Below the pieces are notes generated by a model. It saw nothing but the letters and a program-made list of their open reading frames with translations, did not search any database and was not told where the DNA came from. Made by a program: the position numbers and the translations under genes. This document shows, one piece after another, positions 23,687 through 34,112 of a stretch of DNA of 64,000 nucleotides. Each line of letters opens with the position of its first letter. Position 1 is the stretch's first letter. This DNA is from Macrothele yani (lineage: Eukaryota > Arthropoda > Arachnida > Araneae > Macrothelidae). The stretch is from contig CM077010.1 in the NCBI GenBank assembly GCA_039090855.1, positions 42,178,905-42,242,904 of the forward strand, given 5' to 3'.

Positions 23687-24007
23687 GATCAGATCAGATC
23701 ATATCTAGAGGGTTTTAGGAAGGGTGTGTCTGACCCCAGGTCTTAAACAATCCTTAGAAATAGGAAGCTAGGAGATTTGGGCTACAGTGCCGTATAAGAA
23801 AGTGACACGGAAGCGAGGTGGAAAGGTGGAGGAAGACGCCCTTATTTATTACCGGGGGAGGGGGGCACTCGGGGGCCGACGGCTTAACGTGCCCATCCGA
23901 CGCACGGCGGATAATCAGTGGTTCGAGCGTTCGTACCTGACTGGAATCGAACTCGAGGTCTTCTCCGTGGCAGTCACGGACGTTGACCACTAGGCCACCC
24001 GCTGCCC
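23687..24007 (-). mobile_element. SINE-2 copy 1 with target duplication
   Basis: On the minus strand: tRNA-like head GGGTGGCCTAGTGGTCAACG, B box GAGTTCGATTCCAG, a GCACGTTAAGCCGTCGG body, AATAAATAAGGGCGTC, and a tail of GATCAT/GATCA repeats. The near-identical ATCTCCCGCAAAA and ATCTCCCCCAAAA lie at 23674-23686 and 24008-24020. This is a different family from SINE-1: the body and tail are unrelated. Confidence 0.9.
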
Positions 24008-24253
24008 ATCTCCCCCAAAATATGAAGTTAAAGCTATATATAGTGAATTGGGGGTGGTGGGTTGTATGCCCCACCCCAGAAAAAAAAACCTCATTAAGTT
24101 TTCAGCATTGAAGATTCTTATAGAGTTTCGGGTGAAGCAAACAAAACAAAGGGTTTCAGTTAAAACCAATTTTTCGATTTTTTCATAAACTGAAACGTTC
24201 TGTATAAATAGTGCAACAATAAAGCACAACGAAAGACGTATAATAAGATAAAG

Positions 24254-24569
24254 GAGCCGCTGGTGGCCTAGTGGTCAACATTCGTCACTGCCATGGAGAA
24301 AACCTCTGGTTCGATCCCAGGCAGGTACGAACGCTCGAACCACTAAATTTCCACCGTGCGTCGCATAGGTACATTAAGCCGTCGAACCCCGGGACTCCCC
24401 GCCCCCCGGTAATAAATAAGGTCATCTCCCCCCCCCCTTTCTACCTCGCTTCCGTGTCACTTTCCTTTTGGGCACTCTAGCCCAAATTTCCTAGCTTCCT
24501 ATTTTCTAAGGGTGTTTAAGACCTCGGGTCAGACTCTCCCTTCCTAAAATCCTCTACATAAGACATGAT
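24254..24569 (+). mobile_element. SINE-2 copy 2 with 15-base target duplication
   Basis: Same head (GCTGGTGGCCTAGTGGTCAA), B box TGGTTCGATCCCAGG and body as at 23687. The perfect duplication TATAATAAGATAAAG lies at 24239-24253 and 24570-24584. The tail has decayed to ACATAAGACATGAT. Confidence 0.95.
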
Positions 24570-24714
24570 TATAATAAGATAAAGATATAAAAATTTGGAG
24601 TGCTAGCAACACGTCTTTCGATACAAATTTCGAACGTAGTATGTTAGTTTTCTTGTCTTCAACTGAAAAATTAAAATTTTTTGAAAAAAACAAAAAACAA
24701 AAATAAACTTGCAA

Positions 24715-25240
24715 CCGTGGTGTTCGAGTAATCAGAGGCCCGCGTTTCTAGCTAATCGTCCGATCATGTTTCTGGAACCATCTGGTGACTATATCCTACT
24801 GGACGTTTCTATGTGTTTGAGGATAAGTCGTAACCATGAAGGGTAGGGAAAGATGTTCAAATATGATGTGTCGTTCAGATATACTTCGATGGGTATCAAG
24901 AGGGTCTATCTCCGGGCAGGAAAATATTATCCGCACCAACAAACCTACGTTACCTGCACGTAATGTAAACATCTGGCAAGGACGACTGAATGACCTGATG
25001 TTGTTTGTGCCAAATTCGGATCCTGCCATCCGCATAGTGCAGAACGAACCTTAGTCCGTCAGTCTAGGGGACATTTTCCAGAACTCAACGGTCACGTGTC
25101 GATGCTTCTGCTCCCATGGAGGAACGTTTTCTTGTTCTGCGCATTCTCCATTAGCACTAGATGTAGTCTTTGTCTTCTGTCGCCACTTCGCGACATGGTC
25201 CAAATCGTGGTTCGTTCGTAGATAACCCTTGGCACACTAA
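24715..25240 (-). pseudogene. Tc1-like transposase relic, split by SINE-2
   Basis: Minus-strand pieces show HVTVEFWK, then LHYADGRIRIWHKQHQ, FEHLSLPFM and TRWFQKHDR, in Tc1 order but separated by stops and frame changes. The N-terminal continuation (RPATSRKITAELNISV) lies across the SINE-2 insertion at 25583-25640. The catalytic aspartates are no longer readable with certainty. Confidence 0.55.
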
Positions 25241-25255
25241 TGTTGAGCTCTGCAG

Positions 25256-25567
25256 GCCGCGGGTGGCCTAGTGGGCAACGTTCGTGACTGCCCTGGAAAT
25301 GGCCTCAGGTTCTATCCCAGGCAGGTACGAACGCTCGATCCAGTAAATATCCGCCGTGTGCCGGATGGGCACGTTAAGCCGTCGGGCCCCGGGTACTGGC
25401 TTCCACCGGTAATAAATAAGGGCGTCTTCCTCCCCCTTTCTACTTTGCTTCCGTGTCACTTTCCTATCCGGCGCTCTAGCCCAAATCTCGTAGTTTCCTA
25501 TTTCTAAGGGTTGTTTAAGACATCGGATCAGACCCTCCATAAAATTCTCTACATATGATCATGATCA
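25256..25567 (+). mobile_element. SINE-2 copy 3 with 15-base target duplication
   Basis: Head GGCCGCGGGTGGCCTAGTGG, B box CAGGTTCTATCCCAGG, full body and a tail ACATATGATCATGATCA. The perfect duplication TGTTGAGCTCTGCAG lies at 25241-25255 and 25568-25582. It interrupts the Tc1 relic that continues on both sides. Confidence 0.96.
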
Positions 25568-26265
25568 TGTTGAGCTCTGCAGTGATTTTTCGGCTGGTGG
25601 CCGGTCTGCTCGTCTGCAAAATTCTCTCCAGCCTCCGTTGATTCCTGTAATACACCCGCTGTTTTCGTCCACTGGATCCGCCGATTGCTATAAGTTTTTA
25701 CCCTGTCGCATCACCTATGACGAATCCTTGCTATATTTGCGCGAGGATATCTCAGGAGAATGGCAGTTTGGGGGACTTTTAGACCAGCTTACCTGCAGAG
25801 ATCGAAACGGGTTACTGGTCGACAATTTCTTGCGGGTCCAACGGGTTGGAGCAAGGTGTTTCCGACCCGATTTTGACCCGGTTTTATTCCCGTTTTATTT
25901 TTGAAAAAAGAAAAATATATTTCAAAGAAAAATGCGCGTTGTGCAATTCTGTAGTCGATACTGGTGCCCAAGGAGGGATTAATGATTTGGCATGCAAAAA
26001 TATTGTCGTCTCTTTTTTTAAAGCAACGAATATTTCCACCGACCGACGTCAAACACGCCGACACCATATCGTAAAAAGATACTTCCTTTGCGTTCTTTTA
26101 CAGTGCGATTGTCCAGGGCAAGGTAGAGGCAAACGCCATTCGCCTGCTTCTCAGCTGATTCACTCTCTCCGTGGGAAGTTCACTCTCTAAGAGCTACTTT
26201 TCACGTAGCATCTTTTACATTGAGCATTCAGAGGTTTACGATTGATGTGCTAACATCCAGTTCCC

Positions 26266-26577
26266 ATGATATGTCATGTCCAAATTAACTCCTTATTTGT
26301 TAATGTGGATGAATTTAATATTAAGAAGGTTGAGAAAGGCGTCGAGACCAACAAATACGTGCTTGTTCAAAACCACAAGGGCAAGAGTGAATGGTGGAAA
26401 TCGTTTCGTCTCATTAAGGAACCGGTAAACAATTCTGTGTTGTTTGGTCTTGCTTGTTGTTCAAAACGTGGAAAGTGTATAATTACAAAGAAAGATGTCG
26501 ACGTTGTAATAGGAGATTATGGAACCAAAAATCTAACGGACCATATGAAAGCATGCGCACCTCCATCAAAAGAGTGA
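26266..26577 (+). CDS. BED-type zinc finger ORF, hAT-related, one ligand missing
   Basis: A 103-codon frame contains NKYVLVQNHKGKSEWWKSF, then CCSKRGKC and YGTKNLTDHMKAC. The layout (aromatic start, Cys pair, spaced HX3C) is that of BED fingers at the N-terminus of hAT transposases, which bind DNA ends. The second cysteine of the CX2C pair appears to be arginine (CSKR). The ORF at 33831-34112 has the same plan. No RNase-H-like or dimerisation domain follows; the Tc1 at 26821 cuts into the region downstream. It may be an element remnant rather than a functional gene. Confidence 0.5.
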   Translation: MICHVQINSLFVNVDEFNIKKVEKGVETNKYVLVQNHKGKSEWWKSFRLIKEPVNNSVLFGLACCSKRGKCIITKKDVDVVIGDYGTKNLTDHMKACAPPSKE

Positions 26578-26820
26578 ACAATCTAAATACATTTAAAAAA
26601 ATACATTTGTGTAATCGTAGAAAATGATTCCCATTTGTAATATACTCCATGGTCACGGTCATAGTCAGTCAGCCAATATTTCTGGATTAGGCAAAATGGT
26701 TTCACTAAAAATGGCACTAAAATTTAGCAACTAACCGAATTTTATTATTAAAAAAGGATTTCAGTTATTAAATATAAAGCAGTTATTGGGATGATTATAT
26801 ATATTAGATTCATATTTATA

Positions 26821-28008
26821 CACTGAGTGGCCACTTTATTATGACCACCCCCTCAGTACTTCCTCGGGCCACCTTTTGCCTTTAATACTGCGTCGATTCT
26901 TCGTGGCCACGAGATGTTGATAGGTGGTTTGTGGAATCTGAGACCATGCTTGATTAATAGCACTTACAAGAAGTGTGAGATTGCAGGGTTGTGGATCCAG
27001 CTGTCTGATGGCTCGTTCAACTTCATTCCACAAATTCTCAATGGGGTTGAGATCTGGAAATTGTGGGGGCCACCTAAGCAAAGTAAACTCACCGGGATGT
27101 TCCTGAAACCGATCCTGTACAATACGAGCACTATGGCAGGACGCATTAACTTTAAAGTAGCCATTGGGATAAACCATCCACATGACAGGATGCACTTGGT
27201 CCGCAACGATGTTTAGATTAGATGTGCCAGTCAGACGTTGATCAACACGAATTAAAGGGCCCAAAGCATGCCAGGAAAACATTTCCCAAACCATAACGTT
27301 GCCTCCACCAGCTTGAAGGGTTGTAGCAATGCATTTGGGGTCCATGCTTTCGTACTGTTTCCAACAAATTCTCATTTGGCACTGAAAATGTGATTCATCG
27401 GACCACATAATTTGTTTCCAATTATCGACTGTCCAATCCTTGTGCTCCTGTGCGAACTGGAGACGCTTTCTTTTGTTAACTGCAGACAGCAAAGGTGTTC
27501 GAACAGGCCTTCGGCTTCCATATCCCATCCGATGCAGTGTACGGCGAACAGTGCGTGCAGAGATCATTTGAGGGGATCCTTGATTAAGAAGGTCTGTAAT
27601 TTACTGCACTGTTGCCCTTCTGTTGTCTGTTACCAGTCTGGACACTCTCCGTTCCGCCCGAGCAGTCACTAGTCGATGACGACCACACGTTGCTCGTAGA
27701 GACCCAGTTTTTTGGCTGACTGTCCAGTCTGTAAACATTTTAACAACAGCTGCTCTGGAACATTTCACGAATGCGGCGGTTTTGGTGATACTTGCTCCAT
27801 GGCTCCGAGCTCCTACAATGATCCCACACGGAAAGTCCGTCAAATCGCATTTTTTACTCATCTCGTCACCAAAAAATTACTGCTACTACTGTCGCAAACA
27901 CTAAACTTTCCCTTTTTATACTAGCCTCGCCCTCTGGCGGCAACAGCATGTAGCCATAGCTTATTTACTTAAAACTGTCAGGTGGTCATAAAAAAATGGC
28001 CACTCAGT
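26821..28008 (-). mobile_element. Tc1 family D, copy 1, inactive
   Basis: Ends CACTGAGTGGCCACTTTATT (left) and ATGGCCACTCAGT (right), with TA on both sides. On the minus strand the transposase runs from 27861 (MSKKCDLTDFPCGIIVGARS) to 26839. A TAA stop interrupts it after RATVQ (about 27601). Then MISARTVRRTLHRMGY, first aspartate IMWSDESHF, and LNPIENLWNEVERAI with the catalytic glutamate. The second aspartate block has become YFKVNASCHS (FQQDN lost, one codon missing), so the enzyme is dead. Copy 2 is at 58614-59833. Confidence 0.93.
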
Positions 28009-28109
28009 ATATATATATATATATAAATTGTGTTTCGAATTAATAGTTCAAACCAGATTTGTATGGGTCAGTTACGGGTCCGGGCCCGAAATTTTTGACA
28101 CGTTTCCAA

Positions 28110-28795
28110 CGCTGCTTGCCTGGCGCTACCTATCATGCCACATTTAAAGTCTTTTAGATCATTCGTTTTGCCCATTGAGATACGCAATATAATTGTAACG
28201 GCTGCTGAAAGAGCTATTTTGTCTGATTTATACCGCACACCGTGCTCGTGTGACGTTTTGGAAAGAACCAGCTATGTGATGTGAACCGGTGTACCTAATA
28301 AATAGGCATCGCAATGTACATCGCTTTCGTTTAGAAAAAGCTCGAAAGTCTTTTTCTTCTGATATACCAGAAGTTAAAGCTGTCTAAAATATCTTCTCTT
28401 GGAGAACGATGCAATATCTTGGAATAATTTGTATACAGAGAAAGACACGCCGCCTTCTGCATTATTGAAGAAAGCAGAAACGCGGTCGCGTCTTGCAATT
28501 AGCTTTCCACTTGTAGAACGTTCTTTAATTTTTAATGTTTGTAGATACAAACAATATATAGCAAACGGCGAATCGATCGTGGGATTTATTTTGGTCCTAA
28601 TTTAACACCCAGACACATAAGAGAGCGTCTGTCACTTTGAGACCAATATCTTACAGACAAGACGATGCCCATTGTATCCGTAATTTGACTAGTGTTAATT
28701 ATTTGTCTACCAAACAAGAATTTTGTTGTCAAATTACGGCTAAAAAGGAAAAATCAAAATTTTAAATTTTATAGAAAAATATACGTTACGCTTCT
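28110..28795. other. No recognisable gene
   Basis: Only short frames (for example 28399-28605) without family motifs. The right side of the possible hAT ends near the start of this stretch. Confidence 0.4.
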
Positions 28796-28796
28796 C

Positions 28797-28985
28797 AGGG
28801 AGCCGAGTGATCTGAGACGGAGGCCATTCTTGAGAGATGGGCTCCAGGTTTGAGTCCCGATGAGGCATGTGTGGTGTGTAATTCTGATAGCATTGGCTCT
28901 GCTCCTTTTCTGGAACCTGTTGTCCTAAATAAGGGATGGGGGACTTCTGATAGCCCAAACAGTTGCGCACCGGGATCTTTAAACA
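28797..28985 (+). mobile_element. SINE-1 copy 5, degenerate
   Basis: The weakened head (GAGCCGAGTGATCTGAGAC) and B box (GGTTTGAGTCCCG) are followed by the SINE-1 body words GCATTGGCTCTGCTCC, CCTAAATAAGGGATGGG and CTTCTGATAGCCC. It is clearly older than the copies at 13440 and 33592. Confidence 0.8.
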
Positions 28986-28993
28986 ACAATATG

Positions 28994-29160
28994 CACTATA
29001 TGATCAAAAGTATCCCGACACCCCCTTTCGAGTAGTAGATTTACCCATATACGTAGGTCATTTAAAAAATGTTGCATACTGCGCAGGCGCTTCCCGTAGG
29101 ATGATGCAATCGCTCCAATCGTTGCGCCAGCTCTGAGTCAGGCTTCAGTATACAACGTCA
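28994..29160. mobile_element. Terminal fragment of a Tc1/mariner-type element
   Basis: CACTATATGATCAAAAGTAT followed by CCCGACACCCCC resembles the terminal inverted repeat of a widespread Tc1/IS630-type family. The match is from memory of the motif, not a search. About 165 bases survive, and the minisatellite begins 40 bases later. No transposase or second end is seen. Confidence 0.45.
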
Positions 29161-29200
29161 TCTCTCCGTTTGCTGATTAATTTGTTCCTGATCCTCCATT

Positions 29201-31065
29201 TCTAGGCAGAGTGTTTTGGAAGAAAGTGAGTCAGTTCTGTATAGAGTGTTTTGCAAGAAAGTGAGTCAGGTGTTTTGGAAGAAAGTGAGGCAGTTCTAGG
29301 CAGAGTGTTTTGGAAGAAAGTGAGTAAGTTCTATAGAGGCAGAAAGTGTTTTGGAAGAAAGTGAGTCAGTTCTATATAGAGTGTTTTGGAAGAAAGTGAG
29401 TCAGGTGTTTTGGAAGAAAGTGAGTCAGTTCTAGGCAGAGTGTTTTGGAAGAAAGTGAGTCAGTTCTAGGCAGAGTGTTTTGGAAGAACGTGAGTAAGTT
29501 CTATAGAGGGAGAAAGTGTTTTGGAAGAAAGTATGAGTCAGTTCTATATAGAGTGTTTTGGAAGAAAGTGAGTCAGGTGTTTTGGAAGAAAGTGAGTCAG
29601 TTCTAGGCAGAGTGTTTTGGAAGAAAGTGAGTCAGTTCTAGGCAGAGTGTTTTGGAAGAAAGTGAGTCAGTTCTAGGCAGAGTGTTTTGGAAGAAAGTGA
29701 GTCAGTTCTATATAGAGTGTTTTGGAAGAAAGTGAGTCAGGTGTTTTTGAAGAAAGTGAGTCAGTTCTAGGCAGAGTGTTTTGGAAGAAAGTGAGTCAGT
29801 TCTAGGCAGAGTGTTTTGGAAGAAAGCGAGTCAGTTCTATATAGAGTGTTTTGGAAGAAAGTGAGTCAGTTCTAGGCAGAGTGTTTTGGAAGAAAGTGAG
29901 TCAGTTCTAGGCAGAGTGTTTTGGAAGAAAGTGAGTCAGGAGTTTTGGAAGAAAGTGAGTCAGTTCTAGGCAGAGTGTTTTGGAAGAAAGTATGTCAGTT
30001 CTAGGCAGAGTGTTTTGGAAGAAAGTGAGTCAGTTCTATATAGAGTGTTTTGGAAGAAAGTGAGTCAGTTCTAGGCAGAGTGTTTTGGAAGAAAGTGAGT
30101 CAGTTCTAGGCATAGAGTGTTTTGGAAGAAAGTGAGTCAGTTCTAGGCAGAGTGTTTTGGAAGAAAGTCAGTCAGTTCTAGGCAGAGTGTTTTGCAAGAA
30201 AGTGATGTCAGTTCTAGGCAGAGTGTTTTGGAAGAAAGTATGTCAGTTCTATATAGAGTGTTTTGCAAGAAAGTGAGTCAGTTCTAGGCAGAGTGTTTTG
30301 GAAGAAAGCGAGTCAGTTCTATATAGAGTGTTTTGCAAGAAAGTGAGTCAGGAGTTTTGGAAGAAAGTCAGTCAGTTCTAGGCAGAGTGTTTTGGAAGAA
30401 AGTATGTCAGTTCTATATAGAGTGTTTTGGAAGAAAGTATGTCAGTTCTATATAGAGTGTTTTGGAAGAAAGTGAGTCAGGTGTTTCGGAAGAAAGTGAG
30501 TCAGTTCTAGGCAGAGTGTTTTGGAAGAAAGTGAGTCAGGTGTTTTGGAAGATAGTGAGTCAGTTCTAGGCAGAGTGTTTTGGAAGAAAGTGAGTCAGTT
30601 CTAGGCAGAGTGTTTTGGAAGAAAGTGAGTCATTTCTAGGCAGAGTGTTTTGGAAGAATATGAGTCAGTTCTATATAGAGTGTTTTGGAAGAAAGTGAGT
30701 CAGTTCTATATAGAGTGTTTTGTAAGAAAGTGAGTACGTTCTATATAGAGTGTTTTGGAAGAGAGTGAGTCAGGTGTTTTGGAAGAAAGTGAGTCAGTTC
30801 TAGGCAGAGTGTTTTGGAAGAAAGTGAGGCAGTTCGAGGCAGAGTGTTTTGGAAGAAAGTGAGTCAGTTCTAGGCAGAGTGGTTTGGAAGAAAGTGAGTC
30901 AGTTCTAGGCAGAGTGTTTTGGAAGAAAGTGAGTTAGTTCGAGGCAGAGGGTTTTGGAAGAAAGTGAGTCAGTTCGAGGCAGAGTGTTTTGGAAGAAAGT
31001 GAGTCAGTTCGAAGCAGAGTGTTTTGGAAGAAAGTGAGTCAGGTGTTTTGGAAGAAAGTGAGTTA
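29201..31065. repeat. 1.9 kb minisatellite, 35-base units with a 24-base variant
   Basis: Roughly 55 tandem units. Three forms alternate: 35-base GTTCTAGGCAGAGTGTTTTG..., 35-base GTTCTATATAGAGTGTTTTG..., and a 24-base form GGTGTTTTGGAAGAAAGTGA... that lacks the TTCTA..AGA part. All share TTTTGGAAGAAAGTGAGTCA. Small motifs such as long-long-short recur, so higher-order amplification occurred. The right end runs directly into the mariner relic at 31066. Confidence 0.97.
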
Positions 31066-31850
31066 GGTCATATCTCGCATAGCGAACAGCAATCCTACAT
31101 TAAAATTGAAACTTTGCGAGGAAAATCCCCTACCGAAAGTTTTAAAGTTTTGCGTGAAGTTTATGCGGTTTGTCTAGTGGATCGTTGCACAGTGTCAATC
31201 TGGGCTCCTCGTTTTTGCCAAGGTCGGGAAAGCATCAAAGATGACTCAAGAAACGGCCTACCATCAGATGCAACGAACGACTCTTTTGTGGTTATCTTCA
31301 ACAACATTTTGGAAGAAGATCGACGGAAAACATGTGAAGAAATTGCATATGAAGCAAACATGTCTACCGTTTCGGTTTTCAGAATCTTAACTGAAAAATC
31401 GCAGAAGCTATAAGCGGCTGCGAAATGCGTTCCGCATAATGTGAGTGAAGAGAGCAAACAGTTCACAAAGGGAACGCAGAGGAATTGCTTCAGCGGCACG
31501 AGACAGGAGGCGAGCAGTTTTCGGGCAGAACTGTTGCCTTAGACAAAACCCGGAAACGAGATTTTGAAACAGAACTGAAATATCAGTTCACTCAGTGGAA
31601 GCCGAATGTTGCCCGTAGAGTAAGAGACATTCTGCAAAAGTGTTGATGGGAATTGCTTTCCTACGCGATATGTGGTCCTCACATGAGCCCACCTGACTAT
31701 GACTGACTCCTTCCAAACACAGAAGCCACTTTGCGGGAAACGATTCAGTACGATTCTGGATGTTTCTAATGAGATGACCCGAGTAATCCAATGCCTCAAC
31801 AATGTAGGTGTCCTGACTGGAATACAAGACTTGCCCAAACCTTCTCTTTT
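31040..31850 (+). pseudogene. Mariner-like transposase relic with internal deletion
   Basis: The frame 31024-31413 reads SEQQSYIKIETLRGKSPTES, DRCTVSIWAPRFCQGRESIK, DDSRNGLPSDATND and MSTVSVFRILTEKSQ: the paired helix-turn-helix N-terminus of mariner transposases. Shortly after, C-terminal words appear (LTMTDSFQTQKPLCGKRF at about 31695-31750, then NNVGVLTGIQDLPK). The catalytic core between is mostly deleted, so it is non-functional. The minisatellite unit (GGAAGAAAGTGAG) reads in frame into the N-terminus. Confidence 0.75.
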
Positions 31851-31855
31851 TTTTC

Positions 31856-32236
31856 ATTGAGGGTTTAACGACCACCGTGAGCAATTCAATGCGCTATAAG
31901 CAGTCGTCCGTCCCTAATTTAGGGCCACTGGTTCCAGGGAAGGGAGAGGCCCCTGGTTCCAGGGAAGGGAGAGGCCCATGGTTCCAGGGAAGGGAGAGGC
32001 CCCTGGTTCCAGGGAAGGGAGAGCCCACTGGTTCCAAGGAAGGGAGAGGCCACTGGTTCCAGGGAAGGGAGAGGCAACTGGTTCCATGAGCAGTCGTCCG
32101 TCCCTCATTTAGGGCCACTGGTTCCAGCGTTGTAAAACATACACAACATCCATGCCTCACCGTGATTCGAACCCGGACCCATCTCGGACGAATGATCAGA
32201 AGCCATCGCTTAGACCACTGCTCCACCGGGGGCGGC
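31856..32236 (-). mobile_element. SINE-1 copy 6 with internal 25-base tandem expansion
   Basis: Minus strand: head, B box CGGGTTCGAATCACGG (near 32160-32175) and body. The segment GGTTCCAGGGAAGGGAGAGG is repeated about six times at 31928-32080 as a 25-base unit. A second partial copy of the TAAGCAGTCGTCCGTCCCT segment lies at 32088. A T-run marks the poly(A) end near 31850. Confidence 0.9.
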
Positions 32237-32481
32237 GCCCACACCTTGGGTCGTTTTCATAAAGAAACATGGGGATTACTTCGAATGCCTGTAAAGGTAT
32301 CTTGTGAAATAAATTCGATTTTTAAGAGATAACCCACAATGTGCAAAACTTTTGAAATGACCCTCGTACGTCACAACCATGGCTAAACAGGTATAAAAAG
32401 ACGCACTTGGGCCAGCAAACATAATTGACAAGCATGAAGAGTAACATGTGCCGTACGACTAAGGTAGCACATCCTATCAAA

Positions 32482-32555
32482 TTAACGTAGACCCAACACT
32501 GAGCCACCGTCTTCTATTCCGGAAAGACGGTGGCTTAGTGTTGGGCCTACGTTAA
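32482..32555. repeat. 32-base inverted repeat (hairpin)
   Basis: TTAACGTAGACCCAACACTG begins an arm at 32482-32513 that is repeated inverted at 32524-32555 with two or three mismatches and a 10-base centre. It stands just before the coding start of the Tc1 host element at 32595 and may be part of its terminus. Confidence 0.8.
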
Positions 32556-32655
32556 ATTGCAAGGCTCTGCTACCTGGAGACCCAGCTCAGTGTCTTTCAA
32601 CGTGGAACAGTGATAGAATGCTATCTGGGCAACAAGATAGTTCGGAAATTTTCTC

Positions 32656-32865
32656 CCAGTGACGCAGTGGTCTAAGCGATGGCCTCTGATAATTCGTTCG
32701 AAAGGGATCCAGGTTCTAATCCCGGTGAAGCATCAATGTTGTGTTTGTCTTACGGCACTGGCTCTCTCTCCCTTCCCTGGAGTCAGTGACCCTAAATTAG
32801 GGAGTGGCGACTGCTTATAGCCCATTTAGTTGCTCACGGTGGTCGTTAAACTTCCAATAAAAAAA
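32656..32865 (+). mobile_element. SINE-1 copy 7
   Basis: Truncated head CAGTGACGCAGTGGTCTAAG, B box CAGGTTCTAATCCCGG, complete body and a CCAATAAAAAAA tail. It splits the Tc1 between RKFS and SALLNL. No perfect target duplication is left. Confidence 0.92.
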
Positions 32866-33591
32866 TCTGCCCTGCTGAATCTACCCCTATTAATTGTAAA
32901 TAATGTTCTTGTGAAGTCGAACTGCCTAGGAGCAACAACAGAGCAATCGTGATTTGCCTGGTAACGTTAGAGGTCTGCGCGGACCGGGTCGGGCCTTTGC
33001 TCATTTCTAAGTTGGGAAAACGGGCCTTCAATATTTAATGTAAAACAGACACGGGCCGAGCGGTTTTTTAAACAATCCATTCTCGTTTAGAAAACTCGCA
33101 ACGTACAGCAAGCAGGATAAGATTGAATAATTTCCGCTGATGAAAAAAATAGAAGTTTTACGACATCCACCCCTCCTACAAAGCAATTGGAGTGGGTCAG
33201 TTTTTCAATGTGAATGTGGTCCCTTCTCTCTCTCTCCCTAATTTTCACAATCCTCTCATGCTTCAAGGCACGCTATTGACTGCTACATTTCTAAACCGAG
33301 CCACCCGCTCGTAGACCACGACTGTCGCAGACGACCTTTTTTATTGTTCTGGTCGGCGGCACTTTGTTCTCTAGACGTGTGAAAAGCTTTTACGTTATCT
33401 TAAATTGCACGGGAGAAATGAGCTGGGAGAAACTTACTTCTGTGTATAAATATGTGCCGTATTTTCCTCATTTGTACTGTCAGGCAGCGGCTTGCAAAAC
33501 TTCTGTGACACTGATTAGCTGGGCAGTCTGTCGTTGTTTTCCCTTAGCATGTGCTCAGTTCAGTGTTGCTGATTAATAATCTGCCGTACTT

Positions 33592-33816
33592 TTTTTTTTT
33601 TTTTTTTGATTGGAGGTTTAACGACCGCCGTGAGCAACTCAATGGGCTATAAGCAGTCGCCCGTCCCTAATTTAGGGTCACTGGTTCCAGGGAAGGGAGA
33701 GAGCCAGTGCCGTAAGACAAACACAACATCCATGCCTGACCGGGATTCGAACCCGGACCCCTTACGGACGAATAATCATAGGCCAGCGCCTTAGACCACT
33801 TCCCCACCGGGGCGGC
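33592..33816 (-). mobile_element. SINE-1 copy 8, young-looking, with 11-base target duplication
   Basis: A T run (the poly(A) on the minus strand) starts at 33592. Full body, B box GGGTTCGAATCCCGG and head follow. The perfect duplication CTGCCGTACTT lies at 33581-33591 and 33817-33827. It landed immediately upstream of the BED-finger ATG at 33831. Confidence 0.97.
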
Positions 33817-33830
33817 CTGCCGTACTTAAT

Positions 33831-34112
33831 ATGGAGTTTAAGAAAGCGAAAGATTTTCGCGAAAAAATCGCTTCCGGAGAATATGTGCTTGTATACAATG
33901 TAAAGGAGCAAAGCGATATTTGGAAATATTTTAAATTACTGTCCCGTTCTGAAACTAGTTGGCCGATAAACGTTGTGCAGTGCACTAAATGCAAAAACGT
34001 TTTGAGTTACGATAGCACAAAGTCCAGAACATCGCATTTTAAGCGGCACAAATGTGCTCCCCAGACACACACGAGAGACATGTTGGGTTCCAGCGATATT
34101 ATATGCCAGTAG
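33831..34112 (+). CDS. BED-type zinc finger ORF of the hAT-like element
   Basis: 93 codons from ATG: EYVLVYNVKEQSDIWKYFKL, then VQCTKCKNVLSYDSTKSRTS followed by HFKRHKC. The CX2CX14HX3H ligand set is complete, a DNA-binding BED finger as found at the N-terminus of hAT transposases. The ORF ends in a stop shortly after the finger (SSDIICQ). It could be an exon whose downstream part was lost, or a finger-only relic. The SINE just upstream has displaced any original promoter by 225 bases. Confidence 0.6.
   Translation: MEFKKAKDFREKIASGEYVLVYNVKEQSDIWKYFKLLSRSETSWPINVVQCTKCKNVLSYDSTKSRTSHFKRHKCAPQTHTRDMLGSSDIICQ

Larger units (their letters stand above)
25850..28110 (+). mobile_element. Possible hAT-like element with GC-rich subterminal motifs
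   Basis: The left part (GGTGTTTCCGACCCG, GACCCGG) and the right part (GGGTCCGGGCCCGAA, GACACGTTTCCAACG near 28075-28110) look like weak inverted ends enclosing a BED-finger frame (26266-26577) and a nested Tc1 (26821-28008). The ends are too diverged to prove, and no duplication is clear. The better-defined element at 32968-35125 has the same organisation. Confidence 0.35.

Noticed and set aside
25268..25540. 90-codon minus-strand frame shared with 23787-23993
   Set aside because: Both are translations of SINE-2 and have no protein function.
31877..32244. Frames with PGTSGLSLPWNQ repeats
   Set aside because: They arise from the 25-base expansion inside SINE-1.
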